Below are positions 1-6,588 of a stretch of 17,725 nucleotides of DNA, in pieces (the stretch's first letter is position 1; every line of letters starts with the position of its first letter). The stretch comes from JADCGM01 sp943370355. GTDB lineage: Bacteria > Pseudomonadota > Alphaproteobacteria > Sphingomonadales > Sphingomonadaceae. The notes under the pieces are model-generated. The model worked only from the letters and a program-made list of their open reading frames with translations, did no database searches and was not told where the DNA came from. The translations under genes were made by a program, and so were the position numbers. The stretch covers positions 1 to 17,725 of the forward strand of contig CALRQP020000041.1 in assembly GCA_943370355.1 (NCBI GenBank), written 5' to 3'.

Positions 1-1
1 G

Positions 2-136
2 CGCCACAAGATCGAGAACATGTTCGGACGGCTCAAGGACTGGCGGCGCATCCACACCCGCTACGACCGATGCGCTCACACCTTCTTCTCAGCCATCGCT
101 ATCGCAGCAATCGTCATCTTCTGGATCAATCAATGA
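2..136 (+). mobile_element. IS5-family transposase, C-terminal end (5' part outside window)
   Basis: This is the last 44 codons of a transposase, open from the window edge to a TGA. The residues HKIENMFGRLKDWRRI followed by a hydrophobic tail (AIAIAAIVIFWINQ) are characteristic of the C-terminal part of IS5-family DDE transposases, where the E of the catalytic triad lies in the KIENMFGRLK region. The enzyme would cut and paste its own IS. Only the C-terminus is visible, so activity cannot be judged. The IS end probably lies just after the stop, near the GAGTCCTGAGC sequence at about 135-145. The bases CTAG at 146-149 could be a target duplication, but the other end is not in the window. Confidence 0.8.
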
Positions 137-145
137 GTCCTGAGC

Positions 146-349
146 CTAGTCGAGCAGTTCGCCAAAACGACACCCTAGCGCTTGCCCCACGCGCTCCACG
201 ACCGTCACTGTCGGGTTCTTCACCACCCGCTCGATGCCGCTGATGTAGGTCCGATCGAGGCCAGCAGCGTCCGCCAGGGCCTCCTGCGACCAGCCGCGCT
301 CCTTGCGCAGCCGTTTCATGTTCGCTGCCAGTCTGTGCCTGACGTCCAT
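146..349 (-). CDS. Small XRE-family HTH transcriptional regulator
   Basis: This 67-residue protein is almost entirely one helix-turn-helix domain of the Cro/C1 (XRE) type. It has a basic N-terminal helix (RLAANMKRLRKERGWSQ), the scaffold helix EALADAAGLD, the recognition helix RTYISGIER and the trailing helix TVTVVERVGQAL. Such proteins bind short palindromes as dimers and often control mobile-element or restriction genes. It is transcribed away from the paralogue at 552. Its stop codon TAG (complement of 146-148) lies in the bases next to the IS5 end, so the natural C-terminus may have been trimmed by the insertion. The domain itself is complete. Target unknown. Confidence 0.8.
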   Translation of the reverse strand: MDVRHRLAANMKRLRKERGWSQEALADAAGLDRTYISGIERVVKNPTVTVVERVGQALGCRFGELLD

Positions 350-499
350 CGTGCAGAATGAGCCGCAGCGACGACGATCATACCACGGACGATGAATCTC
401 ATTTTATGTAGCGTTCGCGGCTGAGGCTGGCATCATCGGCTGATGTCGAGCCCCTTCCAGGCGCCAACGCGCCAAACAACTCTAGCCATCAACCATGAA

Positions 500-531
500 G
501 GCGCTCTCGGGAAACCGCGGGCGCCTGTTTC
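500..531 (+). promoter_or_regulatory. Terminator-like leader hairpin upstream of the gene at 552
   Basis: GGCGCTCTCGG (500-510) pairs with CCGCGGGCGCC (515-525) around a GAAA tetraloop, with one G-T wobble and one T-C mismatch, followed by TGTTTC. The hairpin ends exactly 26 bases before the ATG at 552. The same layout recurs before the paralogue at 1736. It could act as an attenuator, an upstream terminator or an mRNA-protecting structure. No gene end lies just upstream on this strand, which favours a leader role. Confidence 0.5.
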
Positions 532-551
532 ATGCCCGGAAAGGCCAACCC

Positions 552-968
552 ATGATTTCACTCATCGACGGCGCGTCCATCGCGGATGCGTCCACCCTTC
601 CGCTCGAGCCCCGCCTTGCCGCCCTTATTGCGGCGCGCATCGCCAAGCTCGACACACCCTATGGCAACCTTGGCGACCTGACGCACATCCTCGTCATCGA
701 GCCCGGCGATACCGAGGCCAATATCGTCGAGGCGGTCGGCTTGTCGCCGCTCGTCAATCCCATCGACGGTGTCCGGTTCGGCGATGCCGGCTTTCAACCT
801 TGGTGGGACTGGCTGCAGCGGCACGACGGCTGGTTCGAACTGGTTGTCTGTGTCGGCGACAGTGGCTTCGCGTTCGTGCTTTTCATTGCCGAGGACGCCG
901 ACCCTGAACTGCTCACCCTCTGCCGGACCTTCGCCCGGCGAGCGCGCGAAACCCGGTATCTTATTTGA
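552..968 (+). CDS. Conserved hypothetical protein, paralogue of the gene at 1736
   Basis: A 138-residue soluble protein with no signal peptide or membrane segment; I cannot assign a function. It aligns along its length with the protein at 1736-2152: shared blocks include HILVIEPGD / HFLIVEPGD, LSPLVNPIDG / FSPLVNFVDG, W.WLQRHDGWFELV / W.WIEQHGAWFEVV and a GDSGFAFVLF / SDNGFGCVLL strand. The pattern suggests one compact alpha/beta domain rich in W and F. An in-frame ATG at 495 would give 157 residues. I chose 552 because it matches the paralogue's N-terminus and because the leader hairpin (500-531) lies inside the longer version. A GGAAAGG Shine-Dalgarno-like sequence precedes it. DUF4230 follows after 29 bases, so the two are likely cotranscribed. 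Confidence 0.72.
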   Translation: MISLIDGASIADASTLPLEPRLAALIAARIAKLDTPYGNLGDLTHILVIEPGDTEANIVEAVGLSPLVNPIDGVRFGDAGFQPWWDWLQRHDGWFELVVCVGDSGFAFVLFIAEDADPELLTLCRTFARRARETRYLI

Positions 969-997
969 AAGGCCCATGGGGGCCGAAAGGGGGAACT

Positions 998-1645
998 ATG
1001 AAGACCAAGAGTATTGCCATCGGCGCCGCTGCGGTCGCGGCTGCGTCATTCACGGCCGGGTTCGTTGTTGCGCCCGAACACCAGATCGACGGTGAGCTCA
1101 GGCAAGAGGGCGCCTTCCGGGTAGACGTTAGCCAGGTGATCAGCACGACGGTCACCAGCCTGAAAGCTCAGAACAAGCTGCAGGTGTACCAGTTCACCGG
1201 GGAGTCGCGGGTCAGTCTCCGTCGATCGCGGCTCGCCGGGCTCTTGAAGGGCAGCCAGGAGATGATCGTGCCGGCGAGCGTTACCTACCATGTCGATCTG
1301 GCAAAGCTCGGCATCGAGAACGTGCAGTACAACGCGGAGGCGAAGGTCGTGTTCGTTGACCTGCCGCCGCTAACCATGGGGGACGTCGCGTTTGCGCCCG
1401 AGAAGGCCCGCACCATCAACGGCGGCCTGCTGACCTTCGATGACGACCAAGTCGAGGCGATGCGAAAGCTCAACTTCGCTGCGGCGCGCAAGGCCTTCGT
1501 GCGGCTCGCGCAGAGTCCGGCCATCGTCGACAACGCCAAGCGTCAGGCCGCGCAGAACGTCAAATACTACTTCGAAATACCGCTGCGCATTGTCGGTCAC
1601 CCCGACGTGAAGGTGGTGGCGCGCTTCGGCAAGAACGCCACCTAA
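998..1645 (+). CDS. DUF4230 family protein, membrane-anchored
   Basis: A 215-residue protein with a short N-terminal hydrophobic segment (residues about 5-24, IAIGAAAVAAASFTAGFVVA), probably an inner-membrane anchor with the rest in the periplasm. The body matches the DUF4230 pattern: an early VSQVISTTVTSLKAQNKLQVYQF segment, the beta-strand run VPASVTYHVDLAKLGIENVQ, VVFVDLPPL, then a helical AARKAFVRLAQSPAIVDNAK region and a final beta strand. The family's biochemical role is unknown. ATG 998 is preceded by AAAGGGGG; an upstream in-frame TTG at 965 would add eleven residues and overlap the previous gene's stop. It sits between two paralogous genes and is closed by a strong terminator at 1684. 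Confidence 0.8.
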   Translation: MKTKSIAIGAAAVAAASFTAGFVVAPEHQIDGELRQEGAFRVDVSQVISTTVTSLKAQNKLQVYQFTGESRVSLRRSRLAGLLKGSQEMIVPASVTYHVDLAKLGIENVQYNAEAKVVFVDLPPLTMGDVAFAPEKARTINGGLLTFDDDQVEAMRKLNFAAARKAFVRLAQSPAIVDNAKRQAAQNVKYYFEIPLRIVGHPDVKVVARFGKNAT

Positions 1646-1683
1646 CCACCGGCCGCACCGCGCGGTCACCCAAACCACACCGA

Positions 1684-1715
1684 GCGCTCGGGGAGAAATC
1701 CTCGGGCGCTTTTTC
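1684..1715 (+). terminator. Rho-independent terminator / leader hairpin between DUF4230 and the gene at 1736
   Basis: GCGCTCGGGGA (1684-1694) and TCCTCGGGCGC (1699-1709) form an 11-bp stem with two G-T wobbles closed by GAAA, followed by TTTTTCT. It is a good intrinsic terminator for the DUF4230 transcript. It also stands exactly 26 bases before the next ATG, as the hairpin at 500-531 does, so it may work as an attenuator for the downstream paralogue. Confidence 0.8.
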
Positions 1716-1735
1716 TATGTCCAAAGGAGAAGGCT

Positions 1736-2152
1736 ATGCTTTCATTGCGCACCGGCGCCGCGGTTGACCGCGCGCTTTCATCCGACATCGATGCCGAGCT
1801 TCGTCAACTGCTCGTCAAGCGGGTCGAACAGCTGAACCCCTACGGCGCCGACGACATCGGCGAACTCGTGCACTTTCTGATCGTCGAGCCCGGCGACAGC
1901 ATAGGCGCGATCGAGGCCGAGTTGGGATTCTCGCCGCTCGTGAACTTCGTCGACGGCTCTCGCTATGGTGACCCGGATTTCACCCCATCCTGGGAATGGA
2001 TCGAGCAACATGGGGCGTGGTTCGAGGTCGTGTTCGTCCTGAGCGACAACGGCTTCGGGTGCGTGCTGCTAGTCCCGACTGTGTCGAGCAAGGCCGGCCC
2101 GCTAGTCGACGCCTGTGCCGGGGCAGCTGGTCAGGTTGTCCAAACGCCATGA
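1736..2152 (+). CDS. Conserved hypothetical protein, paralogue of the gene at 552
   Basis: A 138-residue soluble protein of unrecognised function, the same length as its paralogue at 552-968. The conserved core is FLIVEPGDSI (about residues 48-57), GFSPLVNFVDGSRYGDPDF (about 64-82), W.WIEQHGAWFEVVFVLSDNGFGCVLLVP (about 85-113). Divergence is greatest at both ends. The pair is diverged enough to be an old duplication and need not have the same role. Start ATG 1736 is preceded by a strong AAAGGAG. It lies behind the hairpin at 1684-1715 and has its own terminator at 2157. Such proteins are, as far as I know, seen on plasmids and integrative elements; that is recollection and was not tested. Confidence 0.72.
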   Translation: MLSLRTGAAVDRALSSDIDAELRQLLVKRVEQLNPYGADDIGELVHFLIVEPGDSIGAIEAELGFSPLVNFVDGSRYGDPDFTPSWEWIEQHGAWFEVVFVLSDNGFGCVLLVPTVSSKAGPLVDACAGAAGQVVQTP

Positions 2153-2156
2153 ACGG

Positions 2157-2176
2157 AATCGGTAACGCCGATTTTT
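2157..2176 (+). terminator. Probable intrinsic terminator after the gene at 1736
   Basis: AATCGG (2157-2162), loop TAACG, CCGATT (2168-2173), with five consecutive T's at 2172-2176. It starts four bases after the stop codon of the upstream gene. The stem is short (6 bp), so strength is moderate. Confidence 0.6.
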
Positions 2177-2372
2177 GGAGCCAACCCGGGGGAAGTCCGG
2201 CCGCCGTATCGCGTGACAGCATACGGACGTTCGCGATCTATGCCGGGCGGCCCGGTGCTCGCGTCCACCGGGGGTCAGAAGGCTGTCGGTGGGGCGGGAG
2301 CCCGGGAGCGTGGGAAACTGACACAGCGACCGGGGCGGTGCGCGCCAAACCCGGGGCGCGGCCGGCCAACCC

Positions 2373-2401
2373 TTGAATGTCCGTAGCGAGTGGCATATAT
2401 C
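2373..2401 (+). promoter_or_regulatory. Candidate sigma-70-type promoter for the ATPase gene
   Basis: TTGAAT (2373-2378), a 17-base spacer and TATATC (2396-2401) resemble -35 and -10 boxes. Transcription would start near 2408 and leave a leader of about 220 bases before the ATG at 2627, containing the hairpins at 2453 and 2474. Motif match only. Confidence 0.4.
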
Positions 2402-2626
2402 CGCCCGGCACTGGGCCCGGCCATCGCGCCGCATCACTCAGGTGTCCCGCCCGCCGATATCGTCGGCAGGTGGTCTAGGGGAAAGCCCTAGAAACGGGGA
2501 TCGCTATGGTCCTCGGGCGCCTCGTCAGCGCTCATGTAGATAAGCCAAGTGGCATCAGGACACTCGCGGGGACCGGTAGCTGACCGGGACTAGACACTAG
2601 CGCGGGCTTCACTTGGAGCTACACCT

Positions 2627-3694
2627 ATGTCTGATAATCCTAACGATGCCGGCAACGGCGACGAAGCTGTGCGTGCGTCGACACCTCATCCTCTTGAACG
2701 CTATTCCCTGAAGGGCCAATCGGCCGAACTGAAGCAGCGTGCCGGCGACACTAAGTATGTGCTCCCCGGGATAGCAGCCTCGGGACAGCTGACCCTGATC
2801 AACGCGCCCCCCAATTCCGGAAAGACGCTGTCCGCAAAGGGCCTTCTTCGCTCGAGCTGCGCCCAGCGCTTCAAGGATGGCGATAGGGTCTTCTACGTCA
2901 ATGCCGACGACAATCTGGAGGGCCTCGCGATCAAGACCGCGATCGCCGAACAGATCGGTGTCGACATGCTGGCTGATGGCCACAAGGGCTTCAAGGCCGG
3001 CGACATCCTCCCGATCATCGACAAGATAATCTCGTCAGGGGCCGCACGCGGGACGACGATCATCCTCGACACCGGCAAGAAGTTCACCAACCCCATGGAC
3101 AAGACCGCGAGCAGCCAATTTACCGGCAAGCTGCGCACATTCGTTATGGCTGGCGGGACAGCGATCGTCTTGGCTCACGTCAACAAGCGTCCCGGTCCAA
3201 ACGGCGAGCTGATCGAGGCCGGCGTCAGCGACTTCAAGGACGATGCGGACAGCCAGTACTTCATCCACCGCGTGCTGGAGACCCCGGACGGACTGCGCCG
3301 GGTCATTCGCTTCGAGCAGACCAAGTCCCGCGGTTACGGCGAACGCGAGGTCTTCTTCGAGTATTCGATTGATCCTGAATTGTCGTACGAGGCCATCGTG
3401 ACATCGTTCCGCCGGCTGGATGACGCCGAGGTTAAGACCCTAATGCGCGATGCATCGTTCAACGAGGACGAGACCATCATCGAAGCCATCGAAAGCGAAC
3501 TGCAGAAGGGCCCGCAGCTGAAGATGGTCCTCCTAAAGGCGGCGCGGCAGGCGGCAGGCGCAAGTCGGCGCGAAGTCGAACAGGTACTGCACCGTTATAC
3601 CGGCAAGGACGCGGTACAGCACCGCTGGAACTTCACCGTGAAGGACCGCGGCGGCAAGCTGTACGACCTGCTCGACGAGGGCATCCCGTACTAG
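2627..3694 (+). CDS. RepA-like AAA family ATPase
   Basis: A 355-residue RecA-fold ATPase resembling RSF1010 RepA / AAA_25 proteins, hexameric helicase-like enzymes found with replication or integration genes of mobile elements. Visible: Walker A APPNSGKT at residues 60-67 (the usual first G is A), a strand DRVFYVNADDN (86-96), Walker B TTIILD at 143-148, and AHVNK at 183-187 in the place where RepA-like proteins carry a sensor His/Lys. The last 80 residues, with DETIIEAI and SRREVEQVLHRY, look like a winged-helix tail. Start ATG has GGAG eight bases upstream. The integrase follows about 216 bases later on the same strand. It may serve replication of the excised element; this is inference from family and neighbour. 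Confidence 0.78.
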   Translation: MSDNPNDAGNGDEAVRASTPHPLERYSLKGQSAELKQRAGDTKYVLPGIAASGQLTLINAPPNSGKTLSAKGLLRSSCAQRFKDGDRVFYVNADDNLEGLAIKTAIAEQIGVDMLADGHKGFKAGDILPIIDKIISSGAARGTTIILDTGKKFTNPMDKTASSQFTGKLRTFVMAGGTAIVLAHVNKRPGPNGELIEAGVSDFKDDADSQYFIHRVLETPDGLRRVIRFEQTKSRGYGEREVFFEYSIDPELSYEAIVTSFRRLDDAEVKTLMRDASFNEDETIIEAIESELQKGPQLKMVLLKAARQAAGASRREVEQVLHRYTGKDAVQHRWNFTVKDRGGKLYDLLDEGIPY

Positions 3695-3910
3695 GCTCGG
3701 CGGGCGCGGCCAGGTTCTCCAGGTTCCCGGGCTCCCGACCCCGCCGCGCCCGCCCATCGCAGACTGCTGGCCCGAGCCGGCCCCCGCGACGCGCTCCCTG
3801 ACACCGAGGGGCGGCCGTGGGGGCCCGCCGCGCCGGCTCCGCTACCCCGACCCATCCGAGCCGCTGCCCCCGCGCCGCGGCATCCATCCGAATCCACGAA
3901 AGGAATAACC

Positions 3911-5071
3911 ATGCCACAGGCAAAGCTAGATCACGCGTTCGCCGCGGCCGCTGTTTGCGAGCCCGGACACAAGAAGACTGTATATTGGGATACCGGTGCG
4001 ACCTGTCTCGGGCTGATCCTCGAGGTTCGCGAGACCGGCAAGACTTGGGCCTACCGGTTCACCGATCAGCACCGCATACAACGCCAATTCAAAATCGCAC
4101 GCTTCGGCGACCTGACGTTCGATCAAGTTCGCAAGGAAGCGCGCCGGATCAGATCCGAGGTGACCCTCGGCCGTAATCCGAGTGCAGAACGGACTGTCGC
4201 CCGCTCGGTGCCGCCCTACGGCGAGCTCGCCAAGATGCACCGCGAGCACGTCAAGCCGACGCAGAAAAGCTATGCGACGACCGAGATGATTATGCGCGTG
4301 CACATCGAACCCCGGTGGGGCCGCACGGTCGTCAGCGAGATCAAGCAGCGAGACATCGCTAAGTGGCTTGTGGCTAAGCGCGAGGAAGGCTTGGCGCCCG
4401 CATCGGTGGAGAAGATCAGGGTCGTATTTCACCGTTCTTTCGAGCTGGCGTTGCAATGGGAGATCTCGGGCGTCGACAAGAACCCGGTGCGCGGCGTCCC
4501 GCGGCCGACGTTCAACAACGCACGCACCCGGTTCCTGTCAGCCGACGAGGCCAAACGGCTGCAGGCGGCGGTGGCGAAGTCGCAGAATCCGTTGCTGCCC
4601 TACATCGTCGGACTGTTGCTGCTGACCGGCGCGCGGGTGTCGGAACTGCTGACCGCCGAATGGAAGAACGTCGACGTCGAGAACCGGCGCTGGCTCATAC
4701 CGATGTCCAAGACCGGCCGGTCAAGATGGGTGCCGCTGTCGCAAGCGGCGGTGGACGTCATCGGGCGCGTGCCAAGGCCGAAGGGCAGCGTTTACCTGTT
4801 CGCCAACGCCGGCACCGGTCTGCCGATCACCACCATCAAACACTCGTGGGATACGGCGCGGCGCAAGGCAAAGCTCGAGGATCTTCACATCCATGACCTT
4901 CGCCACAGTGCGGCGAGCAACATGGTGAACGCCGGCATCGACCTCTACGCCATCGGCAAGGTGCTCGGCCATGCCAACGTCGCATCGACCCAGCGGTACG
5001 CCCATGTCGCCGATCACCGGCTCATGGCCGCGGTCGAGGCGGGCGCAGCGCAATCGCACGTGAACTGGTGA
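3911..5071 (+). CDS. Tyrosine-type site-specific integrase
   Basis: A 386-residue tyrosine recombinase of the phage/genomic-island integrase class. An N-terminal arm-binding domain (about 1-95, with VYWDTGATCLGLILEVRETGKTW), a core-binding domain (about 100-195) and a C-terminal catalytic domain are present. All catalytic residues are visible: R242 (GARVSELL), K267 (SKTGR), H328 and R331 (HDLRHS), H354 (LGHANV) and nucleophile Y363 (QRYAHV). It therefore looks intact. Start ATG is preceded by GAAAGGA. A strong terminator follows the stop. The tRNA-Thr(CGU) 3' fragment at 10891 is a plausible att site for this enzyme, but it lies 5.8 kb away and the partner site is not in the window, so another integrase could have made it. 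Confidence 0.93.
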   Translation: MPQAKLDHAFAAAAVCEPGHKKTVYWDTGATCLGLILEVRETGKTWAYRFTDQHRIQRQFKIARFGDLTFDQVRKEARRIRSEVTLGRNPSAERTVARSVPPYGELAKMHREHVKPTQKSYATTEMIMRVHIEPRWGRTVVSEIKQRDIAKWLVAKREEGLAPASVEKIRVVFHRSFELALQWEISGVDKNPVRGVPRPTFNNARTRFLSADEAKRLQAAVAKSQNPLLPYIVGLLLLTGARVSELLTAEWKNVDVENRRWLIPMSKTGRSRWVPLSQAAVDVIGRVPRPKGSVYLFANAGTGLPITTIKHSWDTARRKAKLEDLHIHDLRHSAASNMVNAGIDLYAIGKVLGHANVASTQRYAHVADHRLMAAVEAGAAQSHVNW

Positions 5072-5077
5072 CCCCTC

Positions 5078-5123
5078 AACCCGCCCCCATCGGCTTCGGC
5101 TGATGCGGGGCGGGTTACCTTTT
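5078..5123 (+). terminator. Strong intrinsic terminator after the integrase
   Basis: AACCCGCCCC (5078-5087) pairs with GGGGCGGGTT (5107-5116), extended inward by ATCGGC/GCTGAT around a TTCG loop with a small internal bulge, followed by ACCTTTT. It begins seven bases after the integrase stop. The next gene starts 42 bases after the stem, so it also lies in that gene's leader. Confidence 0.85.
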
Positions 5124-5158
5124 CGCTCAATTTTTTCCGAACACACAGGAGATAGAAC

Positions 5159-5506
5159 ATGACGACTGCTACCGCTGCCCCCGCCCGAACATCGTTGGCG
5201 ACGATGAAGCCGCCCAAGGCGCCGGCGCCTATATCGTCCTTTATAAACGACGTGCTGGAGCTCGACGTTCTGCAGGTCGCGGCAGGCACCGACAAGCACA
5301 GGCGCGTGATCATCCTCATCACTGAGTGCATCGCGAATGGAGTTCGCAAACCGAGCGAGATCGCCGCCGTCCTGGTCACGATTGGGCGGGATCGCGGTCA
5401 CGTCTGGCGCATGCTTCGCGAGGGGACGGGGATGGATCCGGTCCGCTATCACTGGTGGAGCGACGCTGACGGCAACCTGCACCTGCACCAGGCCGTAGAC
5501 GCATAA
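5159..5506 (+). CDS. Small putative DNA-binding protein (winged-helix-like)
   Basis: A 115-residue protein of unknown family. The first 25 residues are Ala/Pro/Thr-rich and probably disordered. From about residue 45 it reads as a small winged helix: helix RRVIILITECIANG, helix KPSEIAAVLV, helix RDRGHVWRMLREG, then a wing-like hairpin YHWWSDADGNLHLH. The pattern G.rkPSEIA..L....HVWRML resembles helix-turn-helix modules of replication regulators and excisionase-like proteins. A good AGGAG lies upstream of the ATG. It follows the integrase terminator, so it probably has its own transcript or depends on readthrough. It could regulate int or excision, from position alone. Confidence 0.65.
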   Translation: MTTATAAPARTSLATMKPPKAPAPISSFINDVLELDVLQVAAGTDKHRRVIILITECIANGVRKPSEIAAVLVTIGRDRGHVWRMLREGTGMDPVRYHWWSDADGNLHLHQAVDA

Positions 5507-5635
5507 AGCTGCAGTTCCGCTTACGACCTCGTTGCGGACATTCGATGCAATCAGCGGGCAGCCTGACATGGTGAATACCGCACCATAGGCGTTTGGTGTA
5601 ACCGACGTCCAAGGTCGCGAGGGTAAGCAGATGAT

Positions 5636-6037
5636 TTGAAACGCGCTCTAACCGCAGCATCGGCTTTTTTCCTGGCGCTGTTTGCCTTGGGCTTCGTCCT
5701 GGGGACGATCCGGGTGCTTGTCATTGCACCACGCTTTGGGCAGCTTGCAGCGACGTTCGCCGAAGTGCCGGTTATGCTCACCGCGGCCTTTTTAGCCTGT
5801 CGCTGGTCGGTCCAGCATTGGCAAGTCCCGCGCACGGGCGCGGTCAGGTGGGCAATGGTCCTGTGGTTTCTGGGATTGTTGTTCGCATTCGAGACGCTGC
5901 TTGGCGCGGCACTTTTTGGGCGGACGATGGCTGATCAATGGGCGGTCTTGGCGACGCCAGCAGGGTTGCTCGGATTGTCCGCCCAGATCATCGCCGCGCT
6001 CCTCCCCGTGTTTGTCGGTAGGCGGGAATTACGGTGA
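5636..6037 (+). CDS. Four-helix inner-membrane protein, hypothetical
   Basis: A 133-residue hydrophobic protein with about four membrane helices: residues 7-29 (AASAFFLALFALGFVLG), 41-57 (LAATFAEVPVMLTAAFL), 72-93 (AMVLWFLGLLFAFETLL) and 105-127 (LATPAGLLGLSAQIIAALLP). No catalytic motif is seen. The start is a TTG, the only start in frame ahead of the first helix, preceded by the weak purine-rich GAGGGTAAG; an alternative start cannot be excluded. The last codons (GRRELR) and the TGA lie in the left arm of an inverted repeat (6025-6114), so the native C-terminus may have been replaced by the inserted repeat. Function unknown. Confidence 0.6.
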   Translation: MKRALTAASAFFLALFALGFVLGTIRVLVIAPRFGQLAATFAEVPVMLTAAFLACRWSVQHWQVPRTGAVRWAMVLWFLGLLFAFETLLGAALFGRTMADQWAVLATPAGLLGLSAQIIAALLPVFVGRRELR

Positions 6038-6114
6038 CGGTGCACTCAATTCGATTTGCGGATCGGGGCGGCGAGGCAGCGTGGGCGGAAATGGTGCACT
6101 GTCACCGTAATTTC
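6025..6114. repeat. REP/MITE-like inverted repeat element, about 90 bp
   Basis: Arms 6025-6045 and 6094-6114 are complementary at 19 of 21 positions, core AATTACGGTGAC and GTGCAC, with a 48-base centre. This core resembles REP sequences that accompany Y1 (RAYT) transposases in several proteobacteria, from memory. No transposase is nearby, so it would be a non-autonomous copy. The left arm supplies the stop codon of the gene at 5636. Confidence 0.7.
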
Positions 6115-6279
6115 GGCGGGTTTCAGGAAGGGAAGCGGCCGGACGGCTAGCGACTCCATTGCAGACGTTCCACCGTGATGCGATTAAAGTCTGATGTAGA
6201 CCAAGCCTAGCGATGGTCCCAATCGCTTCGCGGAGCGGCTAGGGAAGCTGGTGAAGCACAAGCCGGTGGAGAAGGCGGA

Positions 6280-6534
6280 GTGATTTGGTTACTGGTAATT
6301 ATAGCCGCGACCCTTGCGATGGTCTTCTATCGACTGGCGCTTATACACGCCAGCCTGGCCAGAACCGCCGATCGCCATACTGCCATCCTGCAAGAGATCG
6401 CCGGGCATTGTGAGCGCATGGCGCAGCCGCTCCATCGCCAAGATGCGCTTGATCGGATGACCAAACAAGACGAGCGGCGATACCAAGCCGCGATTGCTGC
6501 GCTTGAAAGGAAAGCGGCCACCAAGAGTGAGTAG
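6280..6534 (+). CDS. Small membrane-anchored coiled-coil protein, hypothetical
   Basis: An 84-residue protein with one N-terminal membrane helix (residues 2-20, IWLLVIIAATLAMVFYRLA) followed by a charged, helical region (about 27-80) with Glu, Arg, Lys and Gln in heptad-like spacing, likely a coiled coil. The predicted start is GTG at 6280 with AGAAGG a few bases upstream. It points toward the HNH nuclease gene on the other strand (convergent, about 54 bases apart). No family recognised. Small size and a GTG start make this moderately uncertain. Confidence 0.5.
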   Translation: MIWLLVIIAATLAMVFYRLALIHASLARTADRHTAILQEIAGHCERMAQPLHRQDALDRMTKQDERRYQAAIAALERKAATKSE

Positions 6535-6588
6535 GGTCTAGCCGGGTTTGTAAACTACGTTATCGCCAGAGATTTACGGGCGGAGGCG

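Larger units (their letters stand above)
2153..2626. promoter_or_regulatory. Palindrome-rich 474-base intergenic region before the ATPase gene
   Basis: I see no supported gene here. Several perfect inverted repeats occur: CCGTAT at 2204-2209 with ATACGG at 2221-2226 (11-base spacer), GCCGA/TCGGC at 2453-2467, and TCTAGGG/CCCTAGA at 2474-2492 with a GAAAG loop. GACTAG and ACTAG motifs lie at about 2588-2599. A promoter-like pair is noted separately at 2373. The cluster of palindromes next to a RepA-like ATPase could be an operator zone, a structured 5' leader or part of a replication origin; no clear iteron series was seen. Confidence 0.35.

Noticed and set aside
443..907. Overlapping frame of about 154 codons over the gene at 552
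   Set aside because: The product is low-complexity Arg/His-rich; the 552 frame has a true paralogue in the window.
3695..3910. Very GC-rich stretch between ATPase and integrase as a hidden gene or excisionase
   Set aside because: Frames there have no good start or plausible composition, and no clear repeats suggest arm sites; it seems to be spacer with the integrase leader.
3911..5071. Left att site close to the integrase
   Set aside because: I searched by eye for the TTCGTAATGATGG and AAGCGGCACCA parts of the tRNA remnant around the integrase and in the other gaps and found none; the partner site must be outside the window if it exists.
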